The translations under genes were made by a program, and so were the position numbers. The notes under the pieces are model-generated. The model saw nothing but the letters and a program-made list of their open reading frames with translations, was not told where the DNA came from and searched no databases. Below are positions 11,662 to 21,687 of a stretch of 64,000 nucleotides of DNA, piece after piece. Source of the DNA: Flavobacterium celericrescens (GTDB lineage Bacteria; Bacteroidota; Bacteroidia; Flavobacteriales; Flavobacteriaceae). How positions within the stretch are numbered: position 1 is the first letter of the stretch; each line of letters opens with the position of its first letter. The stretch lies in the NCBI RefSeq assembly GCF_011392075.1, contig NZ_JAAJBV010000002.1, positions 248,001-312,000 of the forward strand, written 5' to 3'.

Positions 11662-12402
11662 TTACATGTTTTGTGTGTAATAATTATAATCCTTTAAAAG
11701 AGTTCTGATAAAATCACTATCTGTGCCCGATTGATTTTTTATTCCAGTTACGTTCACAATTTTTTCTCTCAATTTCACAATAGTTACATAATCTCTCTGT
11801 ATTATTGCTGCTTCAAACGTTTCTTTTACAATCCGAACATCATTATCTGAAAGCTTTATCACTAAAGGATATGTAGGCACATAATCAGCATTAATATCTT
11901 GAATAATAGTGTGATTAATATTAATATTATTTTTCAATGTAATTATTGCCGTTCCAGCTGCCATATCTCCCAAGCGTTGGTTTTTCTTACTCGAAATTAT
12001 GGCAATTAATGCAATTACTCCATATCCAATAGAAACCTCAACCAATCTAAACAACCATCTGATTAAATAATCGCCAAAACCAGCTTGATAGCCATCTAAT
12101 TTAATCACTTTTAATTTCATGATTTTCTTTCCAATTGTTTGTCCTTCCCAAAGACTTTCTTGCACTATTGAATAAAACATAACTGGTAATCCAATAATAG
12201 AAATTATGGCAATGATTGACCATTGATCTAAATTTTGAAATAAATTCTCTAATCCAAAAATTTGTACTACAAAAAAAACAAACACACCATAAGCTATTTT
12301 AACCAGTAAATCAAGTAGTTGCGCCAAAATTCTATCCCCAACCGAAGCCGCAATAAAATTAATATTTACATTTTGTGTCGTATTTATTGATAATTGTGTC
12401 AT
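11662..12402 (-). CDS. RDD family membrane protein
   Basis: A 246-residue protein with an RDD domain: the first helix contains ASVGDRILAQLLDLLVKIAYG (Arg and Asp of the R-D-D signature), the second helix region contains SLWEGQTIGKKIMKLKV, and a basic cytoplasmic segment NQRLGDMAAGTAII closes the domain. RDD proteins are small membrane proteins thought to act in transport or stress. It is divergent from the SpoIIM gene with only 20 bases between start codons, which is a common pairing in Bacteroidota together with the MoxR/DUF58 genes that follow. Confidence 0.9.
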   Translation of the reverse strand: MTQLSINTTQNVNINFIAASVGDRILAQLLDLLVKIAYGVFVFFVVQIFGLENLFQNLDQWSIIAIISIIGLPVMFYSIVQESLWEGQTIGKKIMKLKVIKLDGYQAGFGDYLIRWLFRLVEVSIGYGVIALIAIISSKKNQRLGDMAAGTAIITLKNNININHTIIQDINADYVPTYPLVIKLSDNDVRIVKETFEAAIIQRDYVTIVKLREKIVNVTGIKNQSGTDSDFIRTLLKDYNYYTQNM

Positions 12403-12414
12403 ATTTTATATTTT
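12387..12414 (+). promoter_or_regulatory. Putative promoter of the SpoIIM-MoxR-DUF58 operon
   Basis: TTG (12387-12389), a 17-base spacer and TATATTTT (12407-12414) resemble the Bacteroidota -33/-7 pattern, lacking only the last G. The -33 element lies within the divergent RDD gene. If used, transcription would start one to a few bases before the ATG at 12423, giving an almost leaderless mRNA. Confidence 0.45.
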
Positions 12415-12422
12415 AGCAATTC

Positions 12423-13400
12423 ATGAGAGAAGTTGCATTCATTAAACAAAATAAAGAAAAATGGCTTGAATTTGAACAAGCTATTTTTGGTAAAGCTAAA
12501 AAAAATCCAGATGACTTGGCGCATCTGTATATACATTTGGTTAATGATTTGTCATACGCACAAACGTATTATCCAAAAAGTAAAACCGTTATTTATCTAA
12601 ATCATTTAGCTGCACAAACCTATCAAAAAATTTATAAAACTAAAAGGACTGAGACAAATAGATTGTTTTATTTTTTCAGAACTGAAGTGCCTCTTTTAGT
12701 TTATGAATATCGCAGGTATATTTTATACGCATTCATTCTTTTTGGATTATTAACGGCAATCGGTGTTGTTTCCGCCCATAATGATGAAAACTTTGTTCGA
12801 CTCATACTTGGCGACCAGTATGTAAACATGACACTAGAAAATATTGAGGATGGAAATCCTGTTGCGGTATATAAATCAGGGAGTAATTGGGGTAGTTTTA
12901 TTGGCATTACCTTAAATAATTTGCGTGTTGGAGCGCTCTCTTATTTCTTTGGCATCTTTTTAGGAATTGGAACTTTTTATATTTTGATGCAAAATTCTAT
13001 AATGCTTGGTTCATTTCAATATTTCTTTTACCAACGTGGTGTTTTTTGGGAAAGTGTTCGTGGCATTTGGATTCATGGATCAATGGAAATTTTTGCAATT
13101 GTAATTGAAGCCGGTGCAGGATTTATTCTAGGAGCCAGTATTTTATTCCCAAAAACATTCTCTAGAATGAACTCTTTTAAAATTGGATTCAAAAATAGTT
13201 TTAAAATATTTTTAAGCACTATGCCATTCACATTTGCGGCTGGTTTTTTAGAAGGATATATAACTCGATACTCAATGGAAATGCCTACTTTTTTAAGTAT
13301 TGGAATAATCTTAGTTACACTATCGCTAATAAGTTTTTATTACTTAGTTTACCCATTTATTGTTCATAATAAAATTAAAAATAATGTTCCAACTATATAA
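12423..13400 (+). CDS. SpoIIM (stage II sporulation protein M / DUF95) family membrane protein
   Basis: A 325-residue membrane protein of the SpoIIM family, which in non-sporulating bacteria is a polytopic membrane protein of unclear function. The opening MREVAFIKQNKEKWLEFEQ, the central NNLRVGALSYFFGIFLGIGTFYILMQNSIMLG and IWIHGSMEIFAIVIEAGAGFILGASILFP are characteristic. About five to six helices are seen. First gene of a tightly packed plus-strand run ending with DUF58; overlaps the next gene by 17 bases. Confidence 0.9.
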   Translation: MREVAFIKQNKEKWLEFEQAIFGKAKKNPDDLAHLYIHLVNDLSYAQTYYPKSKTVIYLNHLAAQTYQKIYKTKRTETNRLFYFFRTEVPLLVYEYRRYILYAFILFGLLTAIGVVSAHNDENFVRLILGDQYVNMTLENIEDGNPVAVYKSGSNWGSFIGITLNNLRVGALSYFFGIFLGIGTFYILMQNSIMLGSFQYFFYQRGVFWESVRGIWIHGSMEIFAIVIEAGAGFILGASILFPKTFSRMNSFKIGFKNSFKIFLSTMPFTFAAGFLEGYITRYSMEMPTFLSIGIILVTLSLISFYYLVYPFIVHNKIKNNVPTI

Positions 13401-14322
13401 AAAAAGAGACTTTAGTGCACTTGTTGGTGATACTTTTAATTTGTTTAAGTTAGAAGGAAAAAATTATTTCAAAAATTACTTCATCATCAATGGTGGTCTT
13501 CTGTTATTGCTTGTAGTAATTCTTTATTTTTTCATGAAAATTTTCCTTGATGGAGCATTTACAGCAGCAAGAACAAATAATGACGAAGCTTTTCTAAATA
13601 CAATTTTATCAGATTTACCGCTATTTATTGGATTTGGTTTTGGAATGATTTTATTAATTATTTTAGCTTCACTTATTAATTACATTTATCCTGTTGCTTA
13701 TCTGAAATTAATAGAAGAAAATCAAGACCGAAACACACAAAATCTTATACAATACATCAAAAGTAAAATTGGGAAAACCATACTTTTCTACATTTTATCA
13801 ATTTTTGTAGCCATACCGATTCTTTTCATAATAATGGCATTGACTTTTTTATTAGTTTTTGTTATCATTGGTATTCCGTTATTGTTTATACTTATTCCTG
13901 CATATACAAGTTGGATTTCATTATCCTACTACCATTATATTTCTACAGATGCTGGCTATTTTGAAGCCTTAATTAAAGGATATGAATTATTAAGAAGTAA
14001 ATTTTGGCCAGTAATAGGATCAAACTTTGTAATGCAAACCATTGTACAAATTACATTAGGAATTCTAATCATGGTTCCTTATTTTATTGGAATAGCTTCC
14101 ATTTTGGTTAACCCTGAAGGTATGGAACAAAACCCAGAAAAAGCTTTTTCTTTTGTAACTATTATGTTAACCGTAATCATGATTATTTCAATTCTATTCA
14201 ATTATACATTGCAAAATATAATCTTAATCAATCAAGGTATAATTTATTATAGTATTAGAGAAGAACAAGAAAATATTAGTGTAATTAGTAGTATCGATTC
14301 AATAGGAACAAATGAAGAATAA
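13384..14322 (+). CDS. Conserved membrane protein of the SpoIIM-MoxR cluster
   Basis: A 312-residue polytopic membrane protein with about six helices, including long hydrophobic blocks around residues 36-55, 72-100, 130-175 and 210-240. The ATG at 13384 (MFQLYKKRDFSALVGDTFNLFKLEGKNYFKNYF) is preferred; an upstream ATG at 13360 would add eight residues and lengthen the overlap with the SpoIIM gene from 17 to 41 bases. I do not recognise a named domain; its constant position between SpoIIM and DUF4129 genes suggests a membrane partner in the same system. Overlaps the next gene by 11 bases. Confidence 0.8.
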   Translation: MFQLYKKRDFSALVGDTFNLFKLEGKNYFKNYFIINGGLLLLLVVILYFFMKIFLDGAFTAARTNNDEAFLNTILSDLPLFIGFGFGMILLIILASLINYIYPVAYLKLIEENQDRNTQNLIQYIKSKIGKTILFYILSIFVAIPILFIIMALTFLLVFVIIGIPLLFILIPAYTSWISLSYYHYISTDAGYFEALIKGYELLRSKFWPVIGSNFVMQTIVQITLGILIMVPYFIGIASILVNPEGMEQNPEKAFSFVTIMLTVIMIISILFNYTLQNIILINQGIIYYSIREEQENISVISSIDSIGTNEE

Positions 14323-15016
14323 ATTATTTTTTTATTCCATCCTTTTCTTGGGAAGCTGTTTTGCTTTTGCCCAAAGTACGCTTGATTCAATACCTTATCA
14401 ATCAAGAAAATTTAGTAATTTAAAAGAAAAATACAACGATGAAGAATTTAATTATGAAGAAAAAATAACTTCAGTTGATTCTTCGGCTTGGGAACGTTTC
14501 TGGCGAGCTGTTGGCAACTTTTTTGAGCGTTTATTTAGTTTTGGTAGCTCAGAAAAAACACTGAGCGGACTTGAAATTTTAATGAAAATTTTGGCTATTT
14601 TAGTGATTCTTTTTGTGGTATATATGATTGTAAAAATCATTATAAACAAAGAAGGTGGATGGATTTTTAGTAAATCTGCAAAGAAAATCACTGTTTCTGA
14701 ACACGAAGAAGAGAACATTCATACTTTAGATTTTAAAACCATAATTACAAATTCAATATCTTCTAAAAATTATCGATTAGCTGTTCGCTATTATTATTTA
14801 TGGCTATTAAAATCGCTTACAGATAAAGGAAAAATTGAATGGGATATTGAAAAAACCAACGGAGATTATCTTAACGAAATTAAAGATGAAACTTTAAAAA
14901 AAGAGTTTCAATTTCTATCCTATGTATATGAATACAGCTGGTATGGAGAATTTGAAATAGACAATATTGATTTTTCAAAAATTGAAGCATCTTTTTTAAA
15001 ACTAATAGCCAAATAA
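14312..15016 (+). CDS. DUF4129 domain-containing membrane protein
   Basis: A 234-residue protein with a cleavable-looking signal peptide (MKNKLFFYSILFLGSCFAFAQ), an exported acidic and aromatic segment (WERFWRAVGNFFERLF), one membrane helix at about residues 91-110 and a cytoplasmic C-terminal part containing NYRLAVRYYYLWLLKSLTDKG and YSWYGEF, which is the DUF4129 core. DUF4129 genes are commonly linked to MoxR AAA ATPases and DUF58 proteins, as here. Function is unknown. Four bases separate it from the next gene. Confidence 0.88.
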   Translation: MKNKLFFYSILFLGSCFAFAQSTLDSIPYQSRKFSNLKEKYNDEEFNYEEKITSVDSSAWERFWRAVGNFFERLFSFGSSEKTLSGLEILMKILAILVILFVVYMIVKIIINKEGGWIFSKSAKKITVSEHEEENIHTLDFKTIITNSISSKNYRLAVRYYYLWLLKSLTDKGKIEWDIEKTNGDYLNEIKDETLKKEFQFLSYVYEYSWYGEFEIDNIDFSKIEASFLKLIAK

Positions 15017-15020
15017 TACA

Positions 15021-16214
15021 ATGCCAAGAAGCTTAAAAATATATATTTTCCTTTTAGTTCTCATTTTGGTGGGAATCATCTTTGCTGATGCCAACAAAAA
15101 GAAGCCTATCGATTGGCGACCAAGTTATTCATTAAGAGAAAAAATTCCCTTTGGACTTTATGTTTTTGATAATGAAAGTAAAAACATTTTTAATCCACAA
15201 AAAATTACCAAATTTGGAGAAACACCTTATGAGTTTTTTGATAAAAATTATAACATTGAAGACTCCATTTATGATATTTCGGGGACATTTTTACACATTG
15301 ACAATACGTTTAGCATAGATGATATTTCTGTAGATGAACTATTATATTTTGTAAGCCATGGCAATAATGCCTTTTTAAGCAATACCCAATTTCCGGAAAA
15401 ATTAGCAGATTCATTACATTTCGAAATAATGCAAAGTGCTACTTTTATGGATTCTGTTCAGTTTAAAATAGCACACAATCCAAAAGCAGATGACTTTTAT
15501 TTTAATAAAGAAGTAAATGATGTTTATTTTTCAAAAATTGATTCAACTCACACAACTGTTTTGGGAACTCAAATAGATGCACAAGGAAAAAGTCATGCAA
15601 ATTTCATTAGAATCCCTTATAGAAATGGTGCTTTTTATTTGCATTTACAGCCTGTTGCGTTTACTAATTATTATTTATTAAAAGATAATGCAAAATACAC
15701 TCAAGATGTTTTGGGCTACATTTCACCTAAAGATAAAATTTATTGGTATGTAAATCAATATGAAAATCAAAACTTAGCTGATTCGCCTTTGAGCTACATC
15801 TTAAGCCAACCTGCTTTACGATGGGCTTGGTATTTAGGATTAATCAGTATAATAATCTTCATGATTTTTAATGCTAAAAGAAGACAACGCGTTATTCCAA
15901 TTAAAGAACCATTGAAAAATACTACCATAGATTTTACAAAAACCATAGGAAACTTATACTATCAAGAAAAAGATCATCAAAATATTGCCGAAAAGAAAAT
16001 CGTTTTCTTACTCGAAAAAATTAGAAATGAATATTATATTGATACTTTTAATTTGGATGAAACATTTATCAATAGACTGCATCAAAAAACAGGAAAAGAT
16101 AAAATAGCTATTGAAAATGTGGTAAGGATGATTAAAAAAATCAGAAATCAATCACAAACAACTGAAAAAGAATTAATTACTTTTAACGAACTACTAGAAA
16201 AAATCAATTTATAA
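15021..16214 (+). CDS. DUF4350 domain-containing protein
   Basis: A 397-residue protein anchored by an N-terminal helix (residues 5-22) and a second helix at about 270-288 (WYLGLISIIIFMIFNAKRR). The periplasmic part contains DWRPSYSLREKIPFGLYVFD and ELLYFVSHGNNAFLS, features of DUF4350, which has a GATase-like fold without known activity. The C-terminal cytoplasmic part (EEKDHQNIAEKKIVFLLEKIRNEYYID) is helical. Its stop overlaps the MoxR start by one base, so it belongs to the same transcript. Confidence 0.87.
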   Translation: MPRSLKIYIFLLVLILVGIIFADANKKKPIDWRPSYSLREKIPFGLYVFDNESKNIFNPQKITKFGETPYEFFDKNYNIEDSIYDISGTFLHIDNTFSIDDISVDELLYFVSHGNNAFLSNTQFPEKLADSLHFEIMQSATFMDSVQFKIAHNPKADDFYFNKEVNDVYFSKIDSTHTTVLGTQIDAQGKSHANFIRIPYRNGAFYLHLQPVAFTNYYLLKDNAKYTQDVLGYISPKDKIYWYVNQYENQNLADSPLSYILSQPALRWAWYLGLISIIIFMIFNAKRRQRVIPIKEPLKNTTIDFTKTIGNLYYQEKDHQNIAEKKIVFLLEKIRNEYYIDTFNLDETFINRLHQKTGKDKIAIENVVRMIKKIRNQSQTTEKELITFNELLEKINL

Positions 16215-17224
16215 TGGAAAATAATTTTGAAACTAATAATGAACAAAACGAAAATGTAAATTTTGAAGCACGTATCAATTTACAACCGTTACAAGAAAAT
16301 GTTCAAAAAGTAAAAGCAGAAATTGCTAAAGTAATTGTGGGTCAAAATAAAATGATTGATCAACTTTTGGTAGCAGTTTTATCAAACGGTCACGTTTTAT
16401 TAGAAGGAGTTCCTGGTGTGGCAAAAACCATCAGTGCGAAACTTTTAGCAAAAACTTTGTCTTTAGATTTTAGTCGCATTCAATTCACTCCTGATTTAAT
16501 GCCTTCAGACATTATTGGTACATCTGTTTTTGATTTATCAAAATCTACATTTGAGTTTAAAAAAGGTCCAATATTTTCCAATTTTGTATTAATTGACGAA
16601 ATCAATCGTGCTCCGGCAAAAACGCAAGCTGCTCTTTTTGAAGTTATGGAAGAACGCCAAATTACTGCTGATGGTACAACTTATGTTTTGGACCGACCAT
16701 TTTTAGTAATCGCAACTCAAAATCCAATCGAACAAGAAGGAACTTATCGTTTACCTGAAGCGCAATTAGACCGTTTTTTGTTTAAAATCAACATCGATTA
16801 TCCAAACTTAGCTGAAGAAATTCATATCATTCAAAAAGAAAATGAATTACAAAGTCGTGATAAAATGAGCGCTATTGCAACCATTATCTCGCAAAGTCAT
16901 ATCCTTGATTTTCAAGAATTGGTAAAACAAATTCTAATTGAGCAAAATTTAATTGAATACATCGCAAAAATTGTTTTAAACACACGTGAAAATGCCTTTT
17001 TATATCTAGGAGCATCTCCAAGAGCCTCAATTGCAATTTTAAATGCAGCCAAAGGTTTTGCAGCCTTGAGAGGAAGAGATTTTGTAACACCTGATGACAT
17101 TAAAGACGCGGCAATTCCTGTTTTACAACACAGAGTTGTAGTCACTCCAGAACGCGAAATGGAAGGAATTACAAGTACCGAAATCATCAAACAAATTGTA
17201 GATTCAGTAGAAATTCCAAGATAA
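16214..17224 (+). CDS. MoxR family AAA+ ATPase
   Basis: A 336-residue MoxR-type AAA+ chaperone. Walker A GVPGVAKT spans residues 65-72, Walker B VLIDEIN lies around 125-131 with Asp128 and Glu129, followed by the family signature RAPAKTQAALFEVMEE and sensor 1 in VIATQNPIEQEGTYRLPEAQLDRF. The C-terminal lid has the sensor 2 region LGASPRASI. MoxR proteins work with VWA or DUF58 partners to activate or assemble membrane or metal-dependent complexes; the partner here is the DUF58 protein 24 bases downstream. Confidence 0.96.
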   Translation: MENNFETNNEQNENVNFEARINLQPLQENVQKVKAEIAKVIVGQNKMIDQLLVAVLSNGHVLLEGVPGVAKTISAKLLAKTLSLDFSRIQFTPDLMPSDIIGTSVFDLSKSTFEFKKGPIFSNFVLIDEINRAPAKTQAALFEVMEERQITADGTTYVLDRPFLVIATQNPIEQEGTYRLPEAQLDRFLFKINIDYPNLAEEIHIIQKENELQSRDKMSAIATIISQSHILDFQELVKQILIEQNLIEYIAKIVLNTRENAFLYLGASPRASIAILNAAKGFAALRGRDFVTPDDIKDAAIPVLQHRVVVTPEREMEGITSTEIIKQIVDSVEIPR

Positions 17225-17248
17225 TTAATTACAATATAATTTCAACCA

Positions 17249-18583
17249 ATGGTTCAATTTTTTAAGCAACTTTATCTCAATAACTTCCTTTTTTATTGTC
17301 TGATAGGAATCATTTTGCTATTTACTATAGCTTACTTTTTCCCTATGTTTTACAATGCAGCTTGGTATTTATTGTACATATTAATTGCTTTTTCTGTTAT
17401 TGACATTTTATTACTTTTTGCATCCAACAAAAAAGTAATTGGTATAAGAAACATGGCAGAAAAACTGTCCAATGGAGATGAAAACGAAATTAGAATAGCA
17501 TTAAACAATCAATACACATTTCCAGTTTATTTAAAAATTATTGACGAAATTCCTTTTCAATTTCAAAAACGAAATTTTGAAGTAAAAAGAAGAATAAAAG
17601 CACAGGAAAAAGACGATTACAAATACTTTTTAAGGCCTACTGAACGAGGCGAATATTCTTTTGGAAACCTGAATATTTATGTAGCTTCTCCCCTACGTTT
17701 AATCAGTCGTAGATTTACCTTTGATAATAATCAGATGGTACCAACATATCCATCCTACATGCAATTAAGAAAGTATGATTTGATGGCATTTTCTAATAAT
17801 TTATTTCAATATGGATTAAAAAAGATTAGAAGAATTGGGCACACCATGGAATTTGAACAAATCAAAGAATATGTACAAGGAGACGACTTGAGAACTATCA
17901 ATTGGAAAGCAACTGCAAAGAAAAACCAATTAATGGTAAATCAATTCCAAGATGAAAAATCGCAAAATGTATATATGATTATTGATAAAGGGCGTGTAAT
18001 GAAAATGCCTTTTAATGGATTAAGTTTATTAGATTATGCCATAAACGCTACTTTAGTATTGTCAAACGTAATTCTTAAAAAACAAGACAAAGCAGGAATG
18101 TTTGCTTTCTCTAAAAAAGTAGAAAATCGTGTGGTTGCAGAAAAACGACAAAGTCAAATGCAACAAATCATGGAAAACTTATACAATATAAAAACAGATT
18201 TCTTTGAAAGTGATTTTAGCCGTTTGTATGTAGATGTAAAAAAGCATATTAATCAACGTAGCTTAATAATGCTTTACACAAATTTTGAAACTTTAGACGG
18301 ATTATACAGACAATTACCCTATTTGAAAGGAATTGCAAAAAATCATTTACTTGTAGTAGTCTTTTTTAACAATACAGAACTAGATGAGCTTATACACCAA
18401 AAAGCAAGCAACGTTCAAGAAATTTATGATAAAGTAATTGCTGAAAAATTTGCTTTCGAAAAACGATTAATTGTTAACGAACTAAGAAAATATGGCATCT
18501 ATTCGGTTTTAACACAACCTGAACATTTGACTTTAGATACCATAAATAAATATCTTGAAATTAAAGCAAGAGGAATTCTATAA
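17249..18583 (+). CDS. DUF58 domain-containing protein
   Basis: A 444-residue protein with two N-terminal membrane helices (about residues 14-32 and 36-57), an immunoglobulin-like stretch (70-170) and the DUF58 core MEFEQIKEYVQGDDLRTINW at residues 200-219, followed by a VWA-like domain beginning NVYMIIDKGR, where a full MIDAS DxSxS motif is replaced by DKGR. DUF58 proteins are partners of MoxR ATPases. Last gene of the seven-gene cluster with RDD and SpoIIM; no clear terminator was found behind it. Confidence 0.93.
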   Translation: MVQFFKQLYLNNFLFYCLIGIILLFTIAYFFPMFYNAAWYLLYILIAFSVIDILLLFASNKKVIGIRNMAEKLSNGDENEIRIALNNQYTFPVYLKIIDEIPFQFQKRNFEVKRRIKAQEKDDYKYFLRPTERGEYSFGNLNIYVASPLRLISRRFTFDNNQMVPTYPSYMQLRKYDLMAFSNNLFQYGLKKIRRIGHTMEFEQIKEYVQGDDLRTINWKATAKKNQLMVNQFQDEKSQNVYMIIDKGRVMKMPFNGLSLLDYAINATLVLSNVILKKQDKAGMFAFSKKVENRVVAEKRQSQMQQIMENLYNIKTDFFESDFSRLYVDVKKHINQRSLIMLYTNFETLDGLYRQLPYLKGIAKNHLLVVVFFNNTELDELIHQKASNVQEIYDKVIAEKFAFEKRLIVNELRKYGIYSVLTQPEHLTLDTINKYLEIKARGIL

Positions 18584-18664
18584 TTACAACAATTGTTAAA
18601 TTCCAATTCTATTTATTTTATACTGAGATAATTTTTATCTTTAGCCTTTACTAAACAAAAAAAC

Positions 18665-21600
18665 ATGAGATACTTATCTTTACTGTTAGTATTCTTGCTT
18701 TCCTTTTCAGTGAATGCCCAAGAGTATTTTCCTAAAAATGATGGTGTAAAACAAAGTTTCAAAAACTATTTTGCACTAACCAATGCAACTATTTATGTTT
18801 CGGCTACTCAAAAAATAGAGAAAGCTACATTACTCATCAAAGAAAACAAAATTGTTGATGTAGGAACTATAATAGTTATACCAAAAGAAGCTACTATTAT
18901 TGATGCAACCGGAAAAACAATTTATCCATCATTCATTGAATTGTATAGCGAATTTGGCATCAATAAACCTACAGCTAGGCCAAATGGTAACTTTACACCA
19001 CAATACGACACTAATCGTGAAGGCTATTATTGGAACGATCACATCAAACCTGAATATAATGCTTATGAAAACTTAAGTTACGACGAAAAAGCTGCCGAAA
19101 ATTTAAGAGAAGTTGGTTTTGGTTCAATATTAAGTCATCATAATGATGGTGTAATCGCTGGAACTGGCCTTTTTTGGACCTTAAATGATAAAGCTACAAA
19201 TGCTGATAGAATTATAAAAGAGAAAGTTTCTCAGCATTTTACGTTTAGTAGAAGTAAATTCACAAAACAAAGCTATCCATCTTCAATGATGGGAAGTATG
19301 GCTTTAATTCGTCAAGTTTTTCATGATGCAAAATGGTATGCACAAGGAAATACTGCTAATAAAGATTTATCATTAGAAGCATTTAACGCGAATAAATCTT
19401 TATTACAAATCTTCAACGCTGGGGATAAATTAAATGCATTAAGAGCAGATAAATTAGGCGATGAATTCGGAGTAAAATACGTAATCAAAGGAAGCGGGAA
19501 CGAATTTGAACGCATCGACGAAATCAAAAAAACAGGTGCAACTTATATAATTCCTTTGAATTTTCCTGATGCTTATGATGTTTCTGACCCCTATTTAGCA
19601 CAACAAGTAAGCTTGAGTGATTTGAAATTTTGGAATCAAGCGCCTTTTAATTTGAAAATATTAGCAGAAAACAATGTTTCTTTCATCATAACGTCTGCTG
19701 ATTTAAAAGATACAAAATCATTTCTTTCTAATTTAAGAAAAGCTGTTTTGTATGGTCTACCAAAAGACAAAGCATTACAAGCTTTAACCGAAAATCCAGC
19801 GAAATTGGTCAATCAATTTGATAAAGTAGGATCTATTTCTAAGGGAAAATTAGCTAATTTTATTATTGTTTCAGGAGATTTATTTGACGAAAAAAATACT
19901 ATTCTTGAAAACTGGGTTCAAGGTAACAGAAATATCATTGATAAAATAAATCCAACAGATATCAAAGGAACTTATGATTTAAGTTTTGAAAATCAGAAAT
20001 TTGAATTAAAAATTGAAGGTGAAAATTCAAAATTTGAAGCTAAAATTAGTAGAGATAGTATCAATTATGGAACAAAAATTCAGTTTAATGATCCTTGGGT
20101 TAATTTAGTTATCAAAAACCAAGATACTACAAAGGCAAATTTTGTGAGACTTTCTGGGACTTTTATAAAAGGTCAAATACAAGGAAAAGCAGTTTTAGAA
20201 AATGGAAACGAAACCACTTGGACTGCCATTAAAAAAGAAATTGTAAATACTGAAGAGAAAAAAGAAGCCAAAAAAGAAGAACTAAAAGTTCCTTCAATGT
20301 ATGCAGTTACTTATCCAAATATTGCCTTTGGAACTAAGGAAAAACCAAAACAAGAAACAATTTTATTCAAAAACACAACCGTTTGGACTGGAGAAAAAGA
20401 AGGAATCTTAAAAGAAACAGATGTTTTAATTCAAAATGGAAAAATTGCCAAAATTGGTAAAAACTTACCTGCTTCAGGAGCAAAAGTAGTCGATGGAACT
20501 GGAAAGCATTTAACTGCTGGAATCATTGATGAACATTCACACATTGCTATTTCAAATGGTGTAAACGAAGGAGGACAAAATTCTTCGGCAGAAGTAACTA
20601 TAGAAGATGTTGTTAATTCAGATGATATTAATATTTATAGAAATTTAGCAGGTGGTGTTACTTCGGCTAACTTGTTACATGGTTCTGCTAATCCCATAGG
20701 AGGCCGTGCAGCATTCATTAAACTAAAATGGGGCTATTCACCAGATGAAATGTTAGTAAAAGATGCACCAAAGTATATCAAATTCGCTTTAGGTGAAAAT
20801 GTAAAACAATCGAATTGGGGTGATAATGCTCGTAATCGTTTTCCTCAATCGCGTATGGGTGTGGAACAAGTTTATGAAGATTATTTCACTAGAGCAATCG
20901 AATATAAAAATGAATGGGATGCTTACAAATCAGGTAAAAATAAAAAAATGCCAAGATTTGATATCGAAATGGAAATTTTAGGCGAAATTTTAGCTAAAAA
21001 ACGTTTTATCACTTGTCACTCATATGTGCAATCGGAAATCAATATGTTGATGAAATTAGCAGAACGTTATGGATTCAAAATTCAAACCTTTACACACATT
21101 TTAGAAGGTTATAAAGTAGCTGATAAAATGAGTGCACATGGTGTAGCGGGTTCTACATTTGCTGATTGGTGGGCATATAAATTTGAAGTAAATGATGCTA
21201 TTCCATATAATGCAGCCATTATGCAAAGCCAAGGCGTTAGCGTTTCAATTAATTCTGATGATGCAGAAATGTCACGTCGCTTGAATCAAGAAGCTGCAAA
21301 AACTGTAAAATATGGAAATGTAACTGAAGAACAAGCTTGGAATTTTGTAACCTTAAATCCTGCAAAAATTCTTCAAATAGATAACAAAGTAGGAAGTATT
21401 AAAATTGGTAAAGATGCTGATGTTGTACTTTGGTCTGAAAGTCCACTTTCAATCTATACAAAAGCTGAAAAAACAATAATAGACGGAATTATTTTCTATG
21501 ATTTAGAAAAAGAAAATCAAACTTTAAGTCAAATTCAAAAAGAAAGAGCCGACTTAATTAATGCAATGCTTGACGCAAAAAACAAAGGAATGAAAACACA

Positions 21601-21685
21601 AGCTCCAAAGAAAAAAGAAACAGGTCATTACCATTGTGATACATTAGGCGAATATTGTAAAGAGTCTCACTACAAATACAACTAG
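18665..21685 (+). CDS. Exported tandem amidohydrolase family protein
   Basis: A 1006-residue protein with a signal peptide (MRYLSLLLVFLLSFSVNAQ). It contains two amidohydrolase/imidazolonepropionase-like modules. The second (about 560-960) has the metal motif HSH (His624, His626, in TAGIIDEHSHI), further ligand candidates in TCHSY and QTFTHILEG, and an Asp in SINSDDAEM. The first (about 40-430) keeps the flanking pattern (TIYPSFIELYSEFG) but has no HxH, so it looks non-catalytic. A Cys/His-rich tail HYHCDTLGEYCKESHYKY ends the protein. The likely role is hydrolysis of a cyclic amide or dipeptide in the periplasm; the substrate is unknown. The related gene downstream starts 2 bases later. Confidence 0.85.
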   Translation: MRYLSLLLVFLLSFSVNAQEYFPKNDGVKQSFKNYFALTNATIYVSATQKIEKATLLIKENKIVDVGTIIVIPKEATIIDATGKTIYPSFIELYSEFGINKPTARPNGNFTPQYDTNREGYYWNDHIKPEYNAYENLSYDEKAAENLREVGFGSILSHHNDGVIAGTGLFWTLNDKATNADRIIKEKVSQHFTFSRSKFTKQSYPSSMMGSMALIRQVFHDAKWYAQGNTANKDLSLEAFNANKSLLQIFNAGDKLNALRADKLGDEFGVKYVIKGSGNEFERIDEIKKTGATYIIPLNFPDAYDVSDPYLAQQVSLSDLKFWNQAPFNLKILAENNVSFIITSADLKDTKSFLSNLRKAVLYGLPKDKALQALTENPAKLVNQFDKVGSISKGKLANFIIVSGDLFDEKNTILENWVQGNRNIIDKINPTDIKGTYDLSFENQKFELKIEGENSKFEAKISRDSINYGTKIQFNDPWVNLVIKNQDTTKANFVRLSGTFIKGQIQGKAVLENGNETTWTAIKKEIVNTEEKKEAKKEELKVPSMYAVTYPNIAFGTKEKPKQETILFKNTTVWTGEKEGILKETDVLIQNGKIAKIGKNLPASGAKVVDGTGKHLTAGIIDEHSHIAISNGVNEGGQNSSAEVTIEDVVNSDDINIYRNLAGGVTSANLLHGSANPIGGRAAFIKLKWGYSPDEMLVKDAPKYIKFALGENVKQSNWGDNARNRFPQSRMGVEQVYEDYFTRAIEYKNEWDAYKSGKNKKMPRFDIEMEILGEILAKKRFITCHSYVQSEINMLMKLAERYGFKIQTFTHILEGYKVADKMSAHGVAGSTFADWWAYKFEVNDAIPYNAAIMQSQGVSVSINSDDAEMSRRLNQEAAKTVKYGNVTEEQAWNFVTLNPAKILQIDNKVGSIKIGKDADVVLWSESPLSIYTKAEKTIIDGIIFYDLEKENQTLSQIQKERADLINAMLDAKNKGMKTQAPKKKETGHYHCDTLGEYCKESHYKYN

Positions 21686-21687
21686 TT

